Source: Pseudobdellovibrionaceae bacterium
GTDB lineage: Bacteria > Bdellovibrionota > Bdellovibrionia > Bdellovibrionales > Bdellovibrionaceae
Reading direction: 5' to 3'
NCBI GenBank assembly: GCA_019637915.1
Contig: JAHBUV010000001.1
Location: 2,202,565 to 2,266,564 of the forward strand
DNA length: 64,000 bases
Positions 8,470-17,246 of this stretch are shown here, piece after piece; the first letter of the stretch is position 1, and every line of letters begins with the position of its first letter. The notes under the pieces were generated by a model, which did no database searches, was not told where the DNA came from, and was given only the letters and a program-made list of their open reading frames with translations. The translations under genes were made by a program, and so were the position numbers.

Positions 8470-10731
8470 TCAGTTCAGATCGTTGTGCGACGGTTTCGAG
8501 CAGCGCAGCTCCGTCAGCTTCTTGTCCACGAGCAGGGCCCATTCTTTCGGGCTGAGGCTGGTGGTGACGCGGTCGCCTTTCAGGCGCGCTTTCGATTGCT
8601 GCAATTTGGAAGGCACGCGCTGGCTGCCGTCGAGGTTGATGTCGCCGCGGCAAACCGACACGAGCTCACGCTCCACCTTGTTGTCGATGTGGCGGTCGAT
8701 CATGTCGCACATGAACTCGCTGGCGCCCAGGTGATCGATGGCGGCCGACCAATCCAGCCAGGCGCTTTCCAGCAACTGGCAGGTGATTTCGTGACCCCGG
8801 GTGCCGGCTTGAATGATCCCGGGATTCAGGTTGGCCAGGGGTTCGCTCTCGGCTTTTCCGGGCGTCAGGCGCTGCGATCCCGCGAGCAGGCGCTGGGTGT
8901 TGTCGTTGAAGGAGCTGACGCGGCTGCCGTGCAGGCGCAGCGTGTGGTTGAACCACTCGGAAAGAGGCGAGCGTCCCACCGACCACGAGCCGCGGCGGCC
9001 GAACAGGGAGCCTTTCAGAAGGCTCATGCGCTGATCGAGCTCCGAGCGGTCGAAGACGGAATTCTCTTTGGCGAGCTCGCGCATGACTTTTTCCACGCGG
9101 CTCAAGGTGACCTCTTCGCGTTTGACGGCGTCGCGCTGATCGCGCCACTGGGCGTAGGAGCTGTTTTGGCCCAGCTCGTTTTCCAGCTTCAAGCGTTCTT
9201 CGTTGGCGAGCTCGGCGGTCAGGCGCAGGGCCTGGCGGAGCGAGCGCACCCAGGTGGTGGTGGTTTCCGCGCAAAGCTGCACGGCTTTGGCGTCGCCTTC
9301 GACGGCGGCGTTGTAAACGGCGCCGATGCGCTTGCGGGCCACGTCGTGCAGATTGATCAGGGGGATGATGCGCGGATCGAGATCGGCGCCGGGCTGATTC
9401 GGGTCCGCGGGGACGTTCGGATCGGGCGCCGGCGTGCTCCAGCTGCCGTTGTTGTAACCGCCGGAAGAAGGCTGATTCATCTGCACGGCGCGGATCATGT
9501 TCGCCAGGATCGTGGCGGGGAAGGTCACGGTCAGGGCATCGATGCCTTGCTGGCCCATGCGGTTCCAGTCCAGGCCGCCGTAAGCGGCCCCCGGCCGCAT
9601 GCTCTGGCGGTACAGCTCGGCCCCGATCAGGCAGGTCTGCAGGGTTTCGTTGCCTGCGTCGCGCAGCTGGCTTTCACGGTAGGACAGATTGAAGCTGTCC
9701 TTGCGCATCTGCTGCTCGATGCTGATGGTTTTGCCTTCCAGGGCCTCGCGGCGGCTGATCAACTGACTGATGTCTTCGGTGGCCGGCGCGCTGTACAGGG
9801 CGCGGTAGGCGTTTTTCTGCCGGTCCAGTTCGCTGGTGACGTCCTGGATGCGGCCGCTCTGCGCCCATTGCATGAAGCGGATTTTCTGCGCGATTTTATT
9901 GAACTGGCAGGTGTTTTTCAGGACGGCTTTGCGGTGCTCGGGATTGTTCATGTCGATGGTGTTGGTTTCCACCATTTGCACGAAAGAGGACACGGCCGAG
10001 GTGGCGGCGGCGCCGCCGGTGAGGGCGAACTTCGCCGGTAAGCCGATGCTGGGATTCACGGCGGCGAACATCAGCGCGTAGGGCGCCAGGTTGTTCATGA
10101 TGTCGGTGAGGGCGACCAGCACTTTTCCGGAACTCATCATCTCGCGGCCGCAGCGCGAGTTCAGCAGCGAATTGCTGCTGAAGATCTGGCCGAGGTTGTT
10201 GGCGGCGTAAATGGCGGAGGTGATCTGTCTTTCGAGATCGGCCAATTGCACGGGCGGCAGCGGTTCCACGCTGTTGCTTTGCAGGAGGGTTTGCAGCGTC
10301 TGCACGGTGGCGCGCAACTCGTCGGCGTTCCTTCCGATCCCGCCGAGGGCGGAACTCATGCTTTGGCACTCCGGGGTGGTCGCCACCGCCTGGCTCATGA
10401 TGTCGATGGCCTGATTGAGTTCCTCGTGAGGGCGGTTCTCGAAAAGGGGGCAGTCGTACTCGGCGGGCAGATTGCACGCCGGGTACATCACGGGTCTTTC
10501 GTTGTCATCGATGTCGGCGAGTTGACCCGGCAGGCGCACCTGACGGTACGTGGAGAAGGAATCCCCCGGGAGGCACAGATAAGAGCTGGGGTCGGCGTTT
10601 CGCGCCGGCATGGGATCGCGTCGCGGCACCCCCACCACTTGCGCTGACGCGACGGAATGCGCGCCACAGAGGACCAAGAGCAAAACGCCTTGGGTGAGAA
10701 AACGTCGGTGGGAACGGACCGGCTTCTTCAT
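8470..10731 (-). CDS. Large exported protein, paralogue B (unknown function)
   Basis: The 753-residue product begins with a signal peptide (about residues 1-31, with the hydrophobic core GVLLLVLCGAHSVASAQ). It shares the whole domain plan of paralogue A: YDCPLFENRP, ATTPECQSM, CGREMM, NNLAPYALM, FALTGGAAATSAVSSFV, NTCQF, and SAAIDHLGASEFMCDMID. It differs mainly by an Asn/Pro/Ser-rich insert in the middle (around PDPNVPADPNQPGADLD). The Gly/Ala-rich hydrophobic stretch lies at about residues 212-250. GAGGAG sits just upstream of the ATG. It is the first gene of a three-gene unit and is divergent from a small exported protein across about 320 bp. No function can be assigned from sequence alone. 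Confidence 0.8.
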   Translation of the reverse strand: MKKPVRSHRRFLTQGVLLLVLCGAHSVASAQVVGVPRRDPMPARNADPSSYLCLPGDSFSTYRQVRLPGQLADIDDNERPVMYPACNLPAEYDCPLFENRPHEELNQAIDIMSQAVATTPECQSMSSALGGIGRNADELRATVQTLQTLLQSNSVEPLPPVQLADLERQITSAIYAANNLGQIFSSNSLLNSRCGREMMSSGKVLVALTDIMNNLAPYALMFAAVNPSIGLPAKFALTGGAAATSAVSSFVQMVETNTIDMNNPEHRKAVLKNTCQFNKIAQKIRFMQWAQSGRIQDVTSELDRQKNAYRALYSAPATEDISQLISRREALEGKTISIEQQMRKDSFNLSYRESQLRDAGNETLQTCLIGAELYRQSMRPGAAYGGLDWNRMGQQGIDALTVTFPATILANMIRAVQMNQPSSGGYNNGSWSTPAPDPNVPADPNQPGADLDPRIIPLINLHDVARKRIGAVYNAAVEGDAKAVQLCAETTTTWVRSLRQALRLTAELANEERLKLENELGQNSSYAQWRDQRDAVKREEVTLSRVEKVMRELAKENSVFDRSELDQRMSLLKGSLFGRRGSWSVGRSPLSEWFNHTLRLHGSRVSSFNDNTQRLLAGSQRLTPGKAESEPLANLNPGIIQAGTRGHEITCQLLESAWLDWSAAIDHLGASEFMCDMIDRHIDNKVERELVSVCRGDINLDGSQRVPSKLQQSKARLKGDRVTTSLSPKEWALLVDKKLTELRCSKPSHNDLN

Positions 10732-11053
10732 CAAACACTCCTCTTTTTTCGGGGGACGGAAAAGTCTTCTTGGGCCCTGTGAATTAGTTCCTTTTTGGAA
10801 CCGGGGCACGCCTTTTCTCTGTCTAATTGCAGTGCATATAAAAATTAGTAACCTATTAGAATGACTTATGTGTTCCCAAACTGTTCCCGGACCTCCAGGG
10901 GCATTGTGACCCCGGTCTCAGGATGAAACGTCGAACTTTCGTTGTTCTGTGTAGAAAAGGAACTCGACCAGGCCCGAAAAATCTCAATGATTTCGATGGA
11001 AAGGGCCTAGAATGGTCCCCATGGTTGGCAAGGAGTTTGAAAGGAAAAAGGGC
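10732..11053. other. Divergent intergenic region, 322 bp
   Basis: This gap separates the exported-paralogue operon (minus) from a small exported protein (plus). It contains a locally AT-rich patch around 10820-10875, where promoters for either direction could lie, and a TAGAAT hexamer at about 11010. I see no convincing paired -35/-10 elements, no long dyad and no credible small gene. Confidence 0.5.
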
Positions 11054-11602
11054 ATGATGAAGGTGTTTTTTCTCTTCTCAGCGCTGCTTCTTCCCCTCTC
11101 GGCCGTGCAGGCCCGGGTGAAGCTCTCTCAAACCAAGCCGGTCGTGTTTCCGCAGACCGACGTGAAGCTGTCGGTGAATTCGGACGACGTCCGCAAAGTT
11201 ATTCCCATGGACATGAAAGCCACCAACGACGCGGGCGCGGTGGCGCAGCGGGTGGGCGACCGGGCCCTGCAGAATTGGCTCGAATCGCCGGCCGTGAAGA
11301 ACAGCTCCTTCGGTCGCACCGCCACCCACGTGGAAGGCGCCATGAAGACCGAGATGAGTTTGCAGGGCGGCGACGACAAGAAGACCGAGCACAAGATCGC
11401 GTTTCAGGTCCAGGCCCTGCAGGCCACCACGAAGCTGCAGTACAAAGGCTGGGTGAACGCCGAAGCCAATTACGACGCCCGCGCCAAGGCCTCTTCCGTG
11501 CAGCTCACGGAGAAGATGATGGACAATAAGAACGTCGTTCTTTCCCACACCGCCAACAGCCGCGAGGGCGTCAGCTCCCTGGGCGTTTCCTGGTCCTGGT
11601 AA
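11054..11602 (+). CDS. Small exported protein of unknown function
   Basis: The 182-residue product has a clear signal peptide (MMKVFFLFSALLLPLSAVQA) and no recognised domain. The mature part is polar, with alternating hydrophobic residues in its second half (FQVQALQATTKLQY, then WVNAEANYDARA), and it ends in an aromatic WSW. This suggests a beta-rich, possibly outer-membrane-associated protein. The start is taken at the ATG-ATG pair at 11054, preceded by AAGGAAAAAG, rather than 14 codons further upstream. It converges with purD, with four bases between the stop codons. Confidence 0.65.
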   Translation: MMKVFFLFSALLLPLSAVQARVKLSQTKPVVFPQTDVKLSVNSDDVRKVIPMDMKATNDAGAVAQRVGDRALQNWLESPAVKNSSFGRTATHVEGAMKTEMSLQGGDDKKTEHKIAFQVQALQATTKLQYKGWVNAEANYDARAKASSVQLTEKMMDNKNVVLSHTANSREGVSSLGVSWSW

Positions 11603-11606
11603 ATTC

Positions 11607-12857
11607 TTATTTCGCGCCGATGTCGCCGCGCCGGCGCTGGCCTTGCCAGCGGGCTTTGGCCGCCTGCGCGTAGGCGCTTTCCCGCGCCTCTTCCCGGGAG
11701 GATCCCAAACCCACCGCTCCCAGCACGCGCCCGCCCTGGACGCTCCAGCGGCCGTCGGGTGATTTTTTCGTGCCGGCGTGGATGAAGTAGGCGGTGGCGG
11801 ATTCCGCGCCGAGGTCGCCTTCGATGGGCGTGCCCTTGACGGGACTTTCCGGGTAACCGTCCGCCGCCAGCACCACGCAGACGGAATGCATGCGGCGCAA
11901 ACCGAAGGGCACCATGCGGCCGCGGGCGAGCTCGTGAAAGACGCGGCCCAGGTCGCCGTCGAGCAAGGGCAGGATCACCTGCGTTTCGGGGTCGCCGAAG
12001 CGGGTGTTGTACTCGAGGACCGTCGGGCCGTTTTCCGTGATCATCAATCCGATGAAAAGAACGCCGCGGAAAACCAGGCCTTTCTGCTCGATCAGGCGGA
12101 TGCTCGGGGCGACGATTTCCTTTTCGATGCGCTCGCGCAGGGCGGGATCGATCTCGAGCGGGGCCACCGTGCCCATGCCGCCGGTGTTGGGGCCTTCGTC
12201 ATCGTCCCGCAGGCGTTTGTGGTCCTGCGCGATCGGCAGGGATTTCCATTCGTGACCGTTGGTCAGGACCAGGTAGGACATTTCCCAACCGGGTTGGAAT
12301 TGCTCGAGCAGGGCGCGCTCGCCCGCGGCGCCGAGGGTTTTCTTTTCGAAGAGATCGGTGGCGCGCGCGATGAGCTCGTCCGTGGTTTTGCAGATGAACA
12401 CGCCCTTGCCGGCGGCCAGGCCGTCGGCTTTCAAAACATAAGGGGGCGTGAACTTCATCATCGCCTCGCGCACGGATCCGACGCTGTCGACGACGGCGAA
12501 GGCGGCGGTGGGAACCCCGGCCTCTTCCATGAACGTCTTCGCGAAGATTTTGCTGCCTTCCAGGCGGGCGCCTTCGCGGTTCGGGCCGACGACGAGAACG
12601 CCGCGATCGCGCAGCCGTTCCGCCAGGCCGTCGACGAGAGGATCCTCCGGACCGATGAAAACGAAGTCGATTTCGGTGCGCAGGCAGAAGCCGATCAGCT
12701 TTTCGGTGTCTTTCCAGTCGAGGGGGTGGCAAAGCGCCTCGCGGCTCATGCCGTCGTTGCCCGGAGCGGCGTGGATCTCGGTGATGGAGGGGGAGCGGGA
12801 CAGGGCTTTGACGAGGGCGTGTTCGCGACCGCCTTGTCCGATGACCAGGACTTTCAT
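11607..12857 (-). CDS. purD: Phosphoribosylamine--glycine ligase
   Basis: This 416-residue ATP-grasp enzyme catalyses the second step of purine synthesis, joining glycine to phosphoribosylamine. The N terminus MKVLVIGQGGREHAL and the segments IGPEDPLVDG, KADGLAAGKGV, GMGTVAPL and YNTRFGDPETQ are diagnostic of GARS. The length is normal for the family. The start at 12857 matches the family N terminus; the longer open frame upstream would only add unrelated sequence. It is transcribed divergently from the thiolase gene across 58 bp. Confidence 0.96.
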   Translation of the reverse strand: MKVLVIGQGGREHALVKALSRSPSITEIHAAPGNDGMSREALCHPLDWKDTEKLIGFCLRTEIDFVFIGPEDPLVDGLAERLRDRGVLVVGPNREGARLEGSKIFAKTFMEEAGVPTAAFAVVDSVGSVREAMMKFTPPYVLKADGLAAGKGVFICKTTDELIARATDLFEKKTLGAAGERALLEQFQPGWEMSYLVLTNGHEWKSLPIAQDHKRLRDDDEGPNTGGMGTVAPLEIDPALRERIEKEIVAPSIRLIEQKGLVFRGVLFIGLMITENGPTVLEYNTRFGDPETQVILPLLDGDLGRVFHELARGRMVPFGLRRMHSVCVVLAADGYPESPVKGTPIEGDLGAESATAYFIHAGTKKSPDGRWSVQGGRVLGAVGLGSSREEARESAYAQAAKARWQGQRRRGDIGAK

Positions 12858-12915
12858 CGTGACTCCGGGTGTTGAGAGTATGCAGGCATCCTGGCATCTC
12901 CTACTGTTTTTGCCA

Positions 12916-14106
12916 ATGGAAAATCTTGTTGTTCTCTCCGGGAAAAGAACGGCCTTCGGGGCCTTTGGTGGATCTCTCAAAGACGTCTCCGCGACGGACC
13001 TGACCGTGGCTTGCGCCAAGGCGGTCATGGAACAGGCCGGAGTCACCGCGGACAAAGTCGATCACGTGGTGATCGGCAACGTCGTGCAATCCAGCGCCGA
13101 CGCGGCTTATCTCCCGCGCCACATCGGCTTGAAAAGCGGCGTGCCGGTGAACGTCGGCGCCTTCCTGGTGAACCGCCTCTGCGGTTCGGGTTTCCAGAGC
13201 TGGGTGAGCGCCGCGCAGATGATCCGCGAGGGCGAGGCTTCCCTGGTGCTCGCCGGCGGGGTCGAGCAGATGTCCCAGATCCCTTACGTGTCCCGCAAAG
13301 CGCGCTTCGATGGCCTGCGCATGGGGAATTTCGAGCTTGAAGACGCCATGACCGGGGCCCTCACGGATTCCCACGTGGGCTTGCCGATGGCGCTGACGGC
13401 GGAGAATCTCGGCGAGCAATACGGCATCAGCCGCGAACAGTGCGATGAATTCTCCCTCTTGTCGCAAAGCCGTTACAAAGAGGCTTTGGCCCGCGGCGAT
13501 TTCAACATCGAGATCACCCCGGTGAAAGTCGTCACGAAAAAGGGCGAAGTCCTCGTCGAGAATGACGGGCATCCCAAGCCGGACGTGACGCTGGAAAAAC
13601 TCCGCGCCATGAAGTCTTTGTTCAAGAAAGACGGTCTGGTGACGGCGGCCACGGCGTCCGGCATCGTTGACGGGGCGGCTTGCACCCTGCTCGCTTCGGA
13701 AAGCCGCGCCAAGGCCTTGGGGCTGAAGCCTTTGGCCCGCATCGTGTCCTACGCTTCCGTGGGTTGCGATCCCAAGATCATGGGGATCGGCCCGGCGGCG
13801 GCGGCGCGCCTGGCCCTGCAGAAAGCTGGAATGAAGCTGGATCAGATGGACCTGGTGGAAGTGAATGAGGCTTTCGCCGCGCAATTTTTATCGGTGCAAA
13901 AAGAGCTGGGCCTGGATCCGAAGCGCACGAACGTCAACGGGGGCGCCATCGCCGTCGGCCATCCCTTGGGCGCTTCGGGCACGCGGATCATGAATCACCT
14001 GGTCTATGAGCTGCAGCGCCGTCAGGGGCGGTTCGCCCTGGGCAGCGCCTGTATTGGCGGCGGTCAGGGAATCGCCATCGTGATCGAACGGCTCTCGTTG
14101 TCTTGA
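12916..14106 (+). CDS. Acetyl-CoA acetyltransferase (thiolase)
   Basis: The 396-residue protein is a thiolase that condenses or cleaves acyl-CoA. The complete catalytic set is present: nucleophile C89 in [11 protein letters not shown]349 in VGHPLGASG, and C379 in [10 protein letters not shown]. The NEAF motif (VNEAFAAQF) is also intact. The length fits the biosynthetic acetoacetyl-CoA thiolase group (AtoB/PhaA), although a broader beta-oxidation role cannot be excluded. No PHB or fatty-acid genes are adjacent. The ATG at 12916 begins the family N terminus ([15 protein letters not shown]). Confidence 0.93.
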   Translation: MENLVVLSGKRTAFGAFGGSLKDVSATDLTVACAKAVMEQAGVTADKVDHVVIGNVVQSSADAAYLPRHIGLKSGVPVNVGAFLVNRLCGSGFQSWVSAAQMIREGEASLVLAGGVEQMSQIPYVSRKARFDGLRMGNFELEDAMTGALTDSHVGLPMALTAENLGEQYGISREQCDEFSLLSQSRYKEALARGDFNIEITPVKVVTKKGEVLVENDGHPKPDVTLEKLRAMKSLFKKDGLVTAATASGIVDGAACTLLASESRAKALGLKPLARIVSYASVGCDPKIMGIGPAAAARLALQKAGMKLDQMDLVEVNEAFAAQFLSVQKELGLDPKRTNVNGGAIAVGHPLGASGTRIMNHLVYELQRRQGRFALGSACIGGGQGIAIVIERLSLS

Positions 14107-14201
14107 GCGGGTGACGGGGTTTCACGGTGCGTCGACAAGGCATCCTTGACCCAGGCGCTGTTCTGAGTCATTTTGGCCTTCATTTTTCAGAGATTTCCCG
14201 T

Positions 14202-14277
<76 letters not shown>

Positions 14278-14315
14278 TTTTTCAACTTATCAACTGAATT
14301 TCTTTTTTTGGTATC

Positions 14316-14342
14316 AACTTTCGATCAATTGAAAGTTTTTTG
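14316..14342 (+). terminator. Rho-independent terminator after tRNA-Thr
   Basis: AACTTTC (14316-14322) pairs with GAAAGTT (14331-14337) around an 8-nt loop and runs into a T tract. A second weaker dyad, TTGAGA/TCTCAA, follows at 14340-14358. The position 39 bases past the tRNA end fits termination of its transcript. Confidence 0.6.
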
Positions 14343-14440
14343 AGACAATTTATCTCAAAATTCATCAATAACTTTTTCTGTTTGCTGAAAATCAACTTCG
14401 GTTCCTTCATATCTTCAGTCAAAAAATTAATAAGTATTTT

Positions 14441-14470
14441 TTGACTTAGTCTTGATCACAATGATTTAAT
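14441..14470 (+). promoter_or_regulatory. Candidate sigma-70-type promoter for the first XRE gene
   Basis: TTGACT at 14441-14446 and TTTAAT at 14465-14470 are separated by 18 bases. They lie in an AT-rich stretch about 50 bases upstream of the first XRE start codon. Position and hexamers are good, but nothing else confirms use. Confidence 0.45.
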
Positions 14471-14500
14471 GAAATTCATCTTTGACTTCGCACACCTCCG

Positions 14501-14519
14501 TTCACCATCATGAGGTGAA
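14501..14519 (+). promoter_or_regulatory. Dyad operator candidate overlapping RBS and start of the first XRE gene
   Basis: TTCACC (14501-14506) and GGTGAA (14514-14519) form a perfect 6-bp inverted repeat with a 7-base spacer. The right arm contains the ribosome-binding site and ends on the A of the ATG. An overlapping CACCTC/GAGGTG dyad occurs at 14493-14517. A repressor bound here would block transcription or translation, as in autoregulated XRE systems. Confidence 0.5.
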
Positions 14520-14791
14520 TGTCTCAATATTCTCGACTCGGTCAACTACTCTTCGAGGCCCGCAAGCGATCTGGTTTAACCCAGCAACAGGTCGCCGACC
14601 GTCTGCAGCTGAAAAGTGGGCAATCCATATCTGACATCGAGCGTCGAGAGGACATTCGCATCCCCATCAAGACCCTGCGCCGTTTGATTGAGCTTTATCA
14701 GTTGGAGGCGGGTCCAACGTTTGATCTTTATCTTGAAAACGAGAAAATCCGGCTGGAGAAAAAGCTTTTGAAGCAGTTCCAAAAGGGTTAA
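14519..14791 (+). CDS. Small XRE-family HTH regulator 1
   Basis: The 90-residue protein is almost entirely one Cro/C1-type helix-turn-helix domain. Helices 2-3 read LTQQQVADRLQLKSGQSISDIE, followed by RIPIKTLRRLIELYQ and a charged tail. No second domain is present. GAGGTGA provides a strong ribosome-binding site. It is a paralogue of the next gene (shared QLKSGQSISDIE / KLQSAQSISDWE pattern and IKTLRRLI / IQSLKQLI). Codon use is plainer and more AT-rich than in neighbouring genes, and the pair sits beside a tRNA gene, so acquired origin is plausible. A GC-rich imperfect hairpin follows its stop. Confidence 0.85.
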   Translation: MSQYSRLGQLLFEARKRSGLTQQQVADRLQLKSGQSISDIERREDIRIPIKTLRRLIELYQLEAGPTFDLYLENEKIRLEKKLLKQFQKG

Positions 14792-14884
14792 AGCGGCGGG
14801 CCCGGAGGGGGCCCCCTTAAACATGGGACATTTTTCCTCCCTATCTTTGGCCAGAGCGGCTTACTGCCTGGCGTTACCTTTCGC

Positions 14885-14915
14885 ATTCCCAACAGGAATA
14901 CCCTAAGATTTTAGG
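14885..14915 (+). promoter_or_regulatory. Two dyads upstream of the second XRE gene
   Basis: ATTCC-N5-GGAAT (14885-14899) and CCTAA-GATT-TTAGG (14902-14915) lie back to back and end one base before the GTG start. They are placed like operators controlling the downstream HTH gene. The sequence differs from the dyad at the first XRE gene, so the two regulators may not share a site. Confidence 0.4.
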
Positions 14916-14916
14916 T

Positions 14917-15210
14917 GTGCGTAAAAAAGATTTAGGCGCTTTTCTCCAGACTGCACGACGGAAAAAAGGCCTTTCTCAAAGTGAAGTCGCGGGATATCTC
15001 AAACTCCAGTCCGCGCAAAGCATTTCTGATTGGGAGCGCAACTACGGGTCTGGCGTTCCGATCCAGTCTTTGAAACAGCTCATCAAGCTCTACGGTCTGA
15101 AGGATCAGCAGGTGTTCAAGTTGCTGCTGGATCACGAGTTTCAGAAACTCAAACGTTGCCTGACCGAGGATTTCTATTCCAAACCCGTGAGACGCAAACG
15201 GCGCTCTTGA
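14917..15210 (+). CDS. Small XRE-family HTH regulator 2
   Basis: This 97-residue protein with a GTG start is a Cro/C1-type HTH domain (LSQSEVAGYLKLQSAQSISDWE) with a basic C-terminal tail (KPVRRKRRS). It is paralogous to the preceding regulator, especially the unusual 'LQSAQSISDWE' recognition region, in which the loop is one residue longer than in most XRE proteins. No toxin or effector gene accompanies it. The nearby dyads suggest self-control. A role as a solitary transcription factor, for example in a developmental switch, is possible but not shown. Confidence 0.8.
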   Translation: MRKKDLGAFLQTARRKKGLSQSEVAGYLKLQSAQSISDWERNYGSGVPIQSLKQLIKLYGLKDQQVFKLLLDHEFQKLKRCLTEDFYSKPVRRKRRS

Positions 15211-15270
15211 AGAAAACGGCAGGAGTCCCCGATTGGGTTCCGGACCGGTTACGATGTACTTTGGTGTTCG

Positions 15271-16197
15271 ATGGAAACACAAAGGCAACAGGAGCATCTG
15301 GCTCAAGAAATCATTCACCGTCACTCCGATGAGTGGCTGCCCGCCGATCCGATCCTCAAGGCGTTCCACCGGGTGCCGCGGCATCTGTTCGTCAGCCGTT
15401 ACCGGATTCCGGGGACGGACCGGTGGGTGGACGTGAACGCCGAAAACCTCAAGCGCGTCTCGTCGTTCATCTACCAGGACCGTCCGCTGATCCTGTGGGG
15501 CAGCGAGGCTGATTTCCACGACGGGGACGCGCCGGTCTCGACCATTTCGCAGCCCTCGCTGGTGCTGCATCTGCTGGATTTGTTGCGCCTGGAAAAGGGC
15601 ATGCGGGTTTTCGAGCTGGGCACGGCGAGCGGTTGGAATGCGGCCCTGATGGCGGAGCTGGTCGGACCCGAAGGACATATCCTGACGGCGGAGATCATCC
15701 CGGAATTGGCCCGCGAGGCCCGGGAGCGCTTGCAGCGCCTGAAATATCCCCAGGTGGAGGTTTTCGCCGGCGACGCGTTCAACGCCGTCGCCGGAAAGAA
15801 GTTCGATCGCGTGATTTTCACGGCCGCGGCCGAGGATCTTCCCCGGAGCTTTTACGAGTGCCTGCCGGTGGGCGGGCTTTTGCTCTTCGTGTTGAAGAGC
15901 CCGCTCGGTCCCGACCATTTCGTTCTTTTGCGGAAGGGCGAGGAGGGTTTTCAGTCCGAAAAAATCGCGCCTTGTTCTTTCGTCTCCGTCACGGGGGACG
16001 GGAGCGGCGCGGAAAAAGCCCCGGCTTACGAAGAGGAATGGCATGAATTGCATCGCCACTTCGGTTGTTTCGTTCTGTCGCAGCTGACTTTGGAAATGCG
16101 GCCGGCGGAGGATCTCCCCGGCCTGGAGTCGACGCCCGATCAGGTGGTCTGGCGCCGCCCGCAATCACTGTTCATCTGGCGCCGGCGCTTTCACTGA
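15271..16197 (+). CDS. pcm: Protein-L-isoaspartate O-methyltransferase-like protein
   Basis: The 308-residue protein belongs to the PCMT fold, in which SAM is used to methylate isoaspartyl residues for protein repair. The SAM-binding loop is FELGTASGWNAALMAEL, the preceding STISQPSLVLHLL matches the PCMT 'ISxPxxV' motif, and the N-terminal AFHRVPRHLFV is typical. It is longer than the classical enzyme (about 210 residues) because of a C-terminal extension, so its substrate may differ. Its 3' end overlaps the convergent exported-protein gene by 33 bp. Confidence 0.82.
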   Translation: METQRQQEHLAQEIIHRHSDEWLPADPILKAFHRVPRHLFVSRYRIPGTDRWVDVNAENLKRVSSFIYQDRPLILWGSEADFHDGDAPVSTISQPSLVLHLLDLLRLEKGMRVFELGTASGWNAALMAELVGPEGHILTAEIIPELAREARERLQRLKYPQVEVFAGDAFNAVAGKKFDRVIFTAAAEDLPRSFYECLPVGGLLLFVLKSPLGPDHFVLLRKGEEGFQSEKIAPCSFVSVTGDGSGAEKAPAYEEEWHELHRHFGCFVLSQLTLEMRPAEDLPGLESTPDQVVWRRPQSLFIWRRRFH

Positions 16198-17124
16198 CAG
16201 CATTTTTTGCGTCGCGGGCGTGAGCATCGCCCACGTGAGCCCGCGCCAGGCCATGGTGCAGGACAGGGAGCGCGCGGCTTCGCGCAGCGACGGGTTCGGC
16301 GCGGCGTATTTCACGAATTGATCGAGCAGGATCCGTTGAATGGCCGGCGTCGGCGGGGTGGCGTAGGCCGGACACAGCAGCAGATCTTCCGTCAGGGACA
16401 TGGCCTCGGCGATTTCCCCGGGGTCTTTCAAGCGGAAGGCCCGGGCGCGAAGATTTTCAAATCGCTCGCCCAGCTGGCGGGCGGATTCCCGCTCGCAAAG
16501 CTCCGAAGGGGAATTTCCACGCAAGAAGGCGCTTTGCCTGTCATCGGGGGAGCAGAGGGCGGCGAAGCGCGCGTCCAACGCGGCCGGAATGGCGCGATCG
16601 GGAGCCGTGCCGTGCAAGCGCACGGGCTTGAGGCCGACTTGAACGCGCCACTCGTTGATCCGCAGGGAATCCACGAAGGCCTCCGCGGAGGGACGCGGGG
16701 ACGGGGCCTGGCCGCAGCTCGCGGCCGCCCAGTCGCGCAAGGCGGGGCTGGAGGACTGGCGGGCGTCGATGGGGCGGGTGACGCCGTCCCAGACGGAAAG
16801 GCTCCAGCGGCCGAAAGAGCCGCTGGGATTGGGCTGGGATTCGTAGCGCAGGCCATCGCACACCACTTCATCGCCGGTTTCGGAGCCGGCGAAGCTCACG
16901 GAATGGGCGCCGTTCACCGCGTGAGGGCGGCCGCTTTCATCGAGGCAGATATAACCGCATTCGTAGCGAACGGTGGTGTTGAACAGCCCGCTGGTGCGGG
17001 AGTTCGGCGGGTAGTTCTTCGTGGAGTTGTCCCAGATGCAGGAGCAGGGCGCGAATTCGGTGGTCGGAGCCGCGGCCCAGGCCGCGGAGGCCAGGAGTCC
17101 GCTCAGGATCAACAAACATCGCAT
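16165..17124 (-). CDS. Exported protein of unknown function
   Basis: The 319-residue product has a signal peptide (MRCLLILSGLLASAAWA) and no family I recognise. The N-terminal half is beta-rich with several cysteines (PCSCIWDNST, CGYICLDESG, VVCDGL), suggesting a disulfide-stabilised periplasmic domain. The C-terminal half is helical with further cysteines. It is convergent with the pcm-like gene and overlaps its end by 33 bp. The gene upstream on the same strand, the MCP-hemerythrin, is 122 bp away, so they are probably separate units. Confidence 0.65.
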   Translation of the reverse strand: MRCLLILSGLLASAAWAAAPTTEFAPCSCIWDNSTKNYPPNSRTSGLFNTTVRYECGYICLDESGRPHAVNGAHSVSFAGSETGDEVVCDGLRYESQPNPSGSFGRWSLSVWDGVTRPIDARQSSSPALRDWAAASCGQAPSPRPSAEAFVDSLRINEWRVQVGLKPVRLHGTAPDRAIPAALDARFAALCSPDDRQSAFLRGNSPSELCERESARQLGERFENLRARAFRLKDPGEIAEAMSLTEDLLLCPAYATPPTPAIQRILLDQFVKYAAPNPSLREAARSLSCTMAWRGLTWAMLTPATQKMLSVKAPAPDEQ

Positions 17125-17246
17125 GAAAACGCCTCCGTCGAAATTCTGGACACTGCGGAAATTCCTCCAGGGTCGGGGCGGCGGGGGACGATTTGCCGCG
17201 AGCCGGGAATTCCATCGCTTCCCTCAGCGAAAGGCGTGCCGCGGGA

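Noticed and set aside
14798-14816. GC-rich GGGCCC repeat after the first XRE gene as a terminator
   Set aside because: The stem is imperfect and no T tract follows; noted only in the gene entry.
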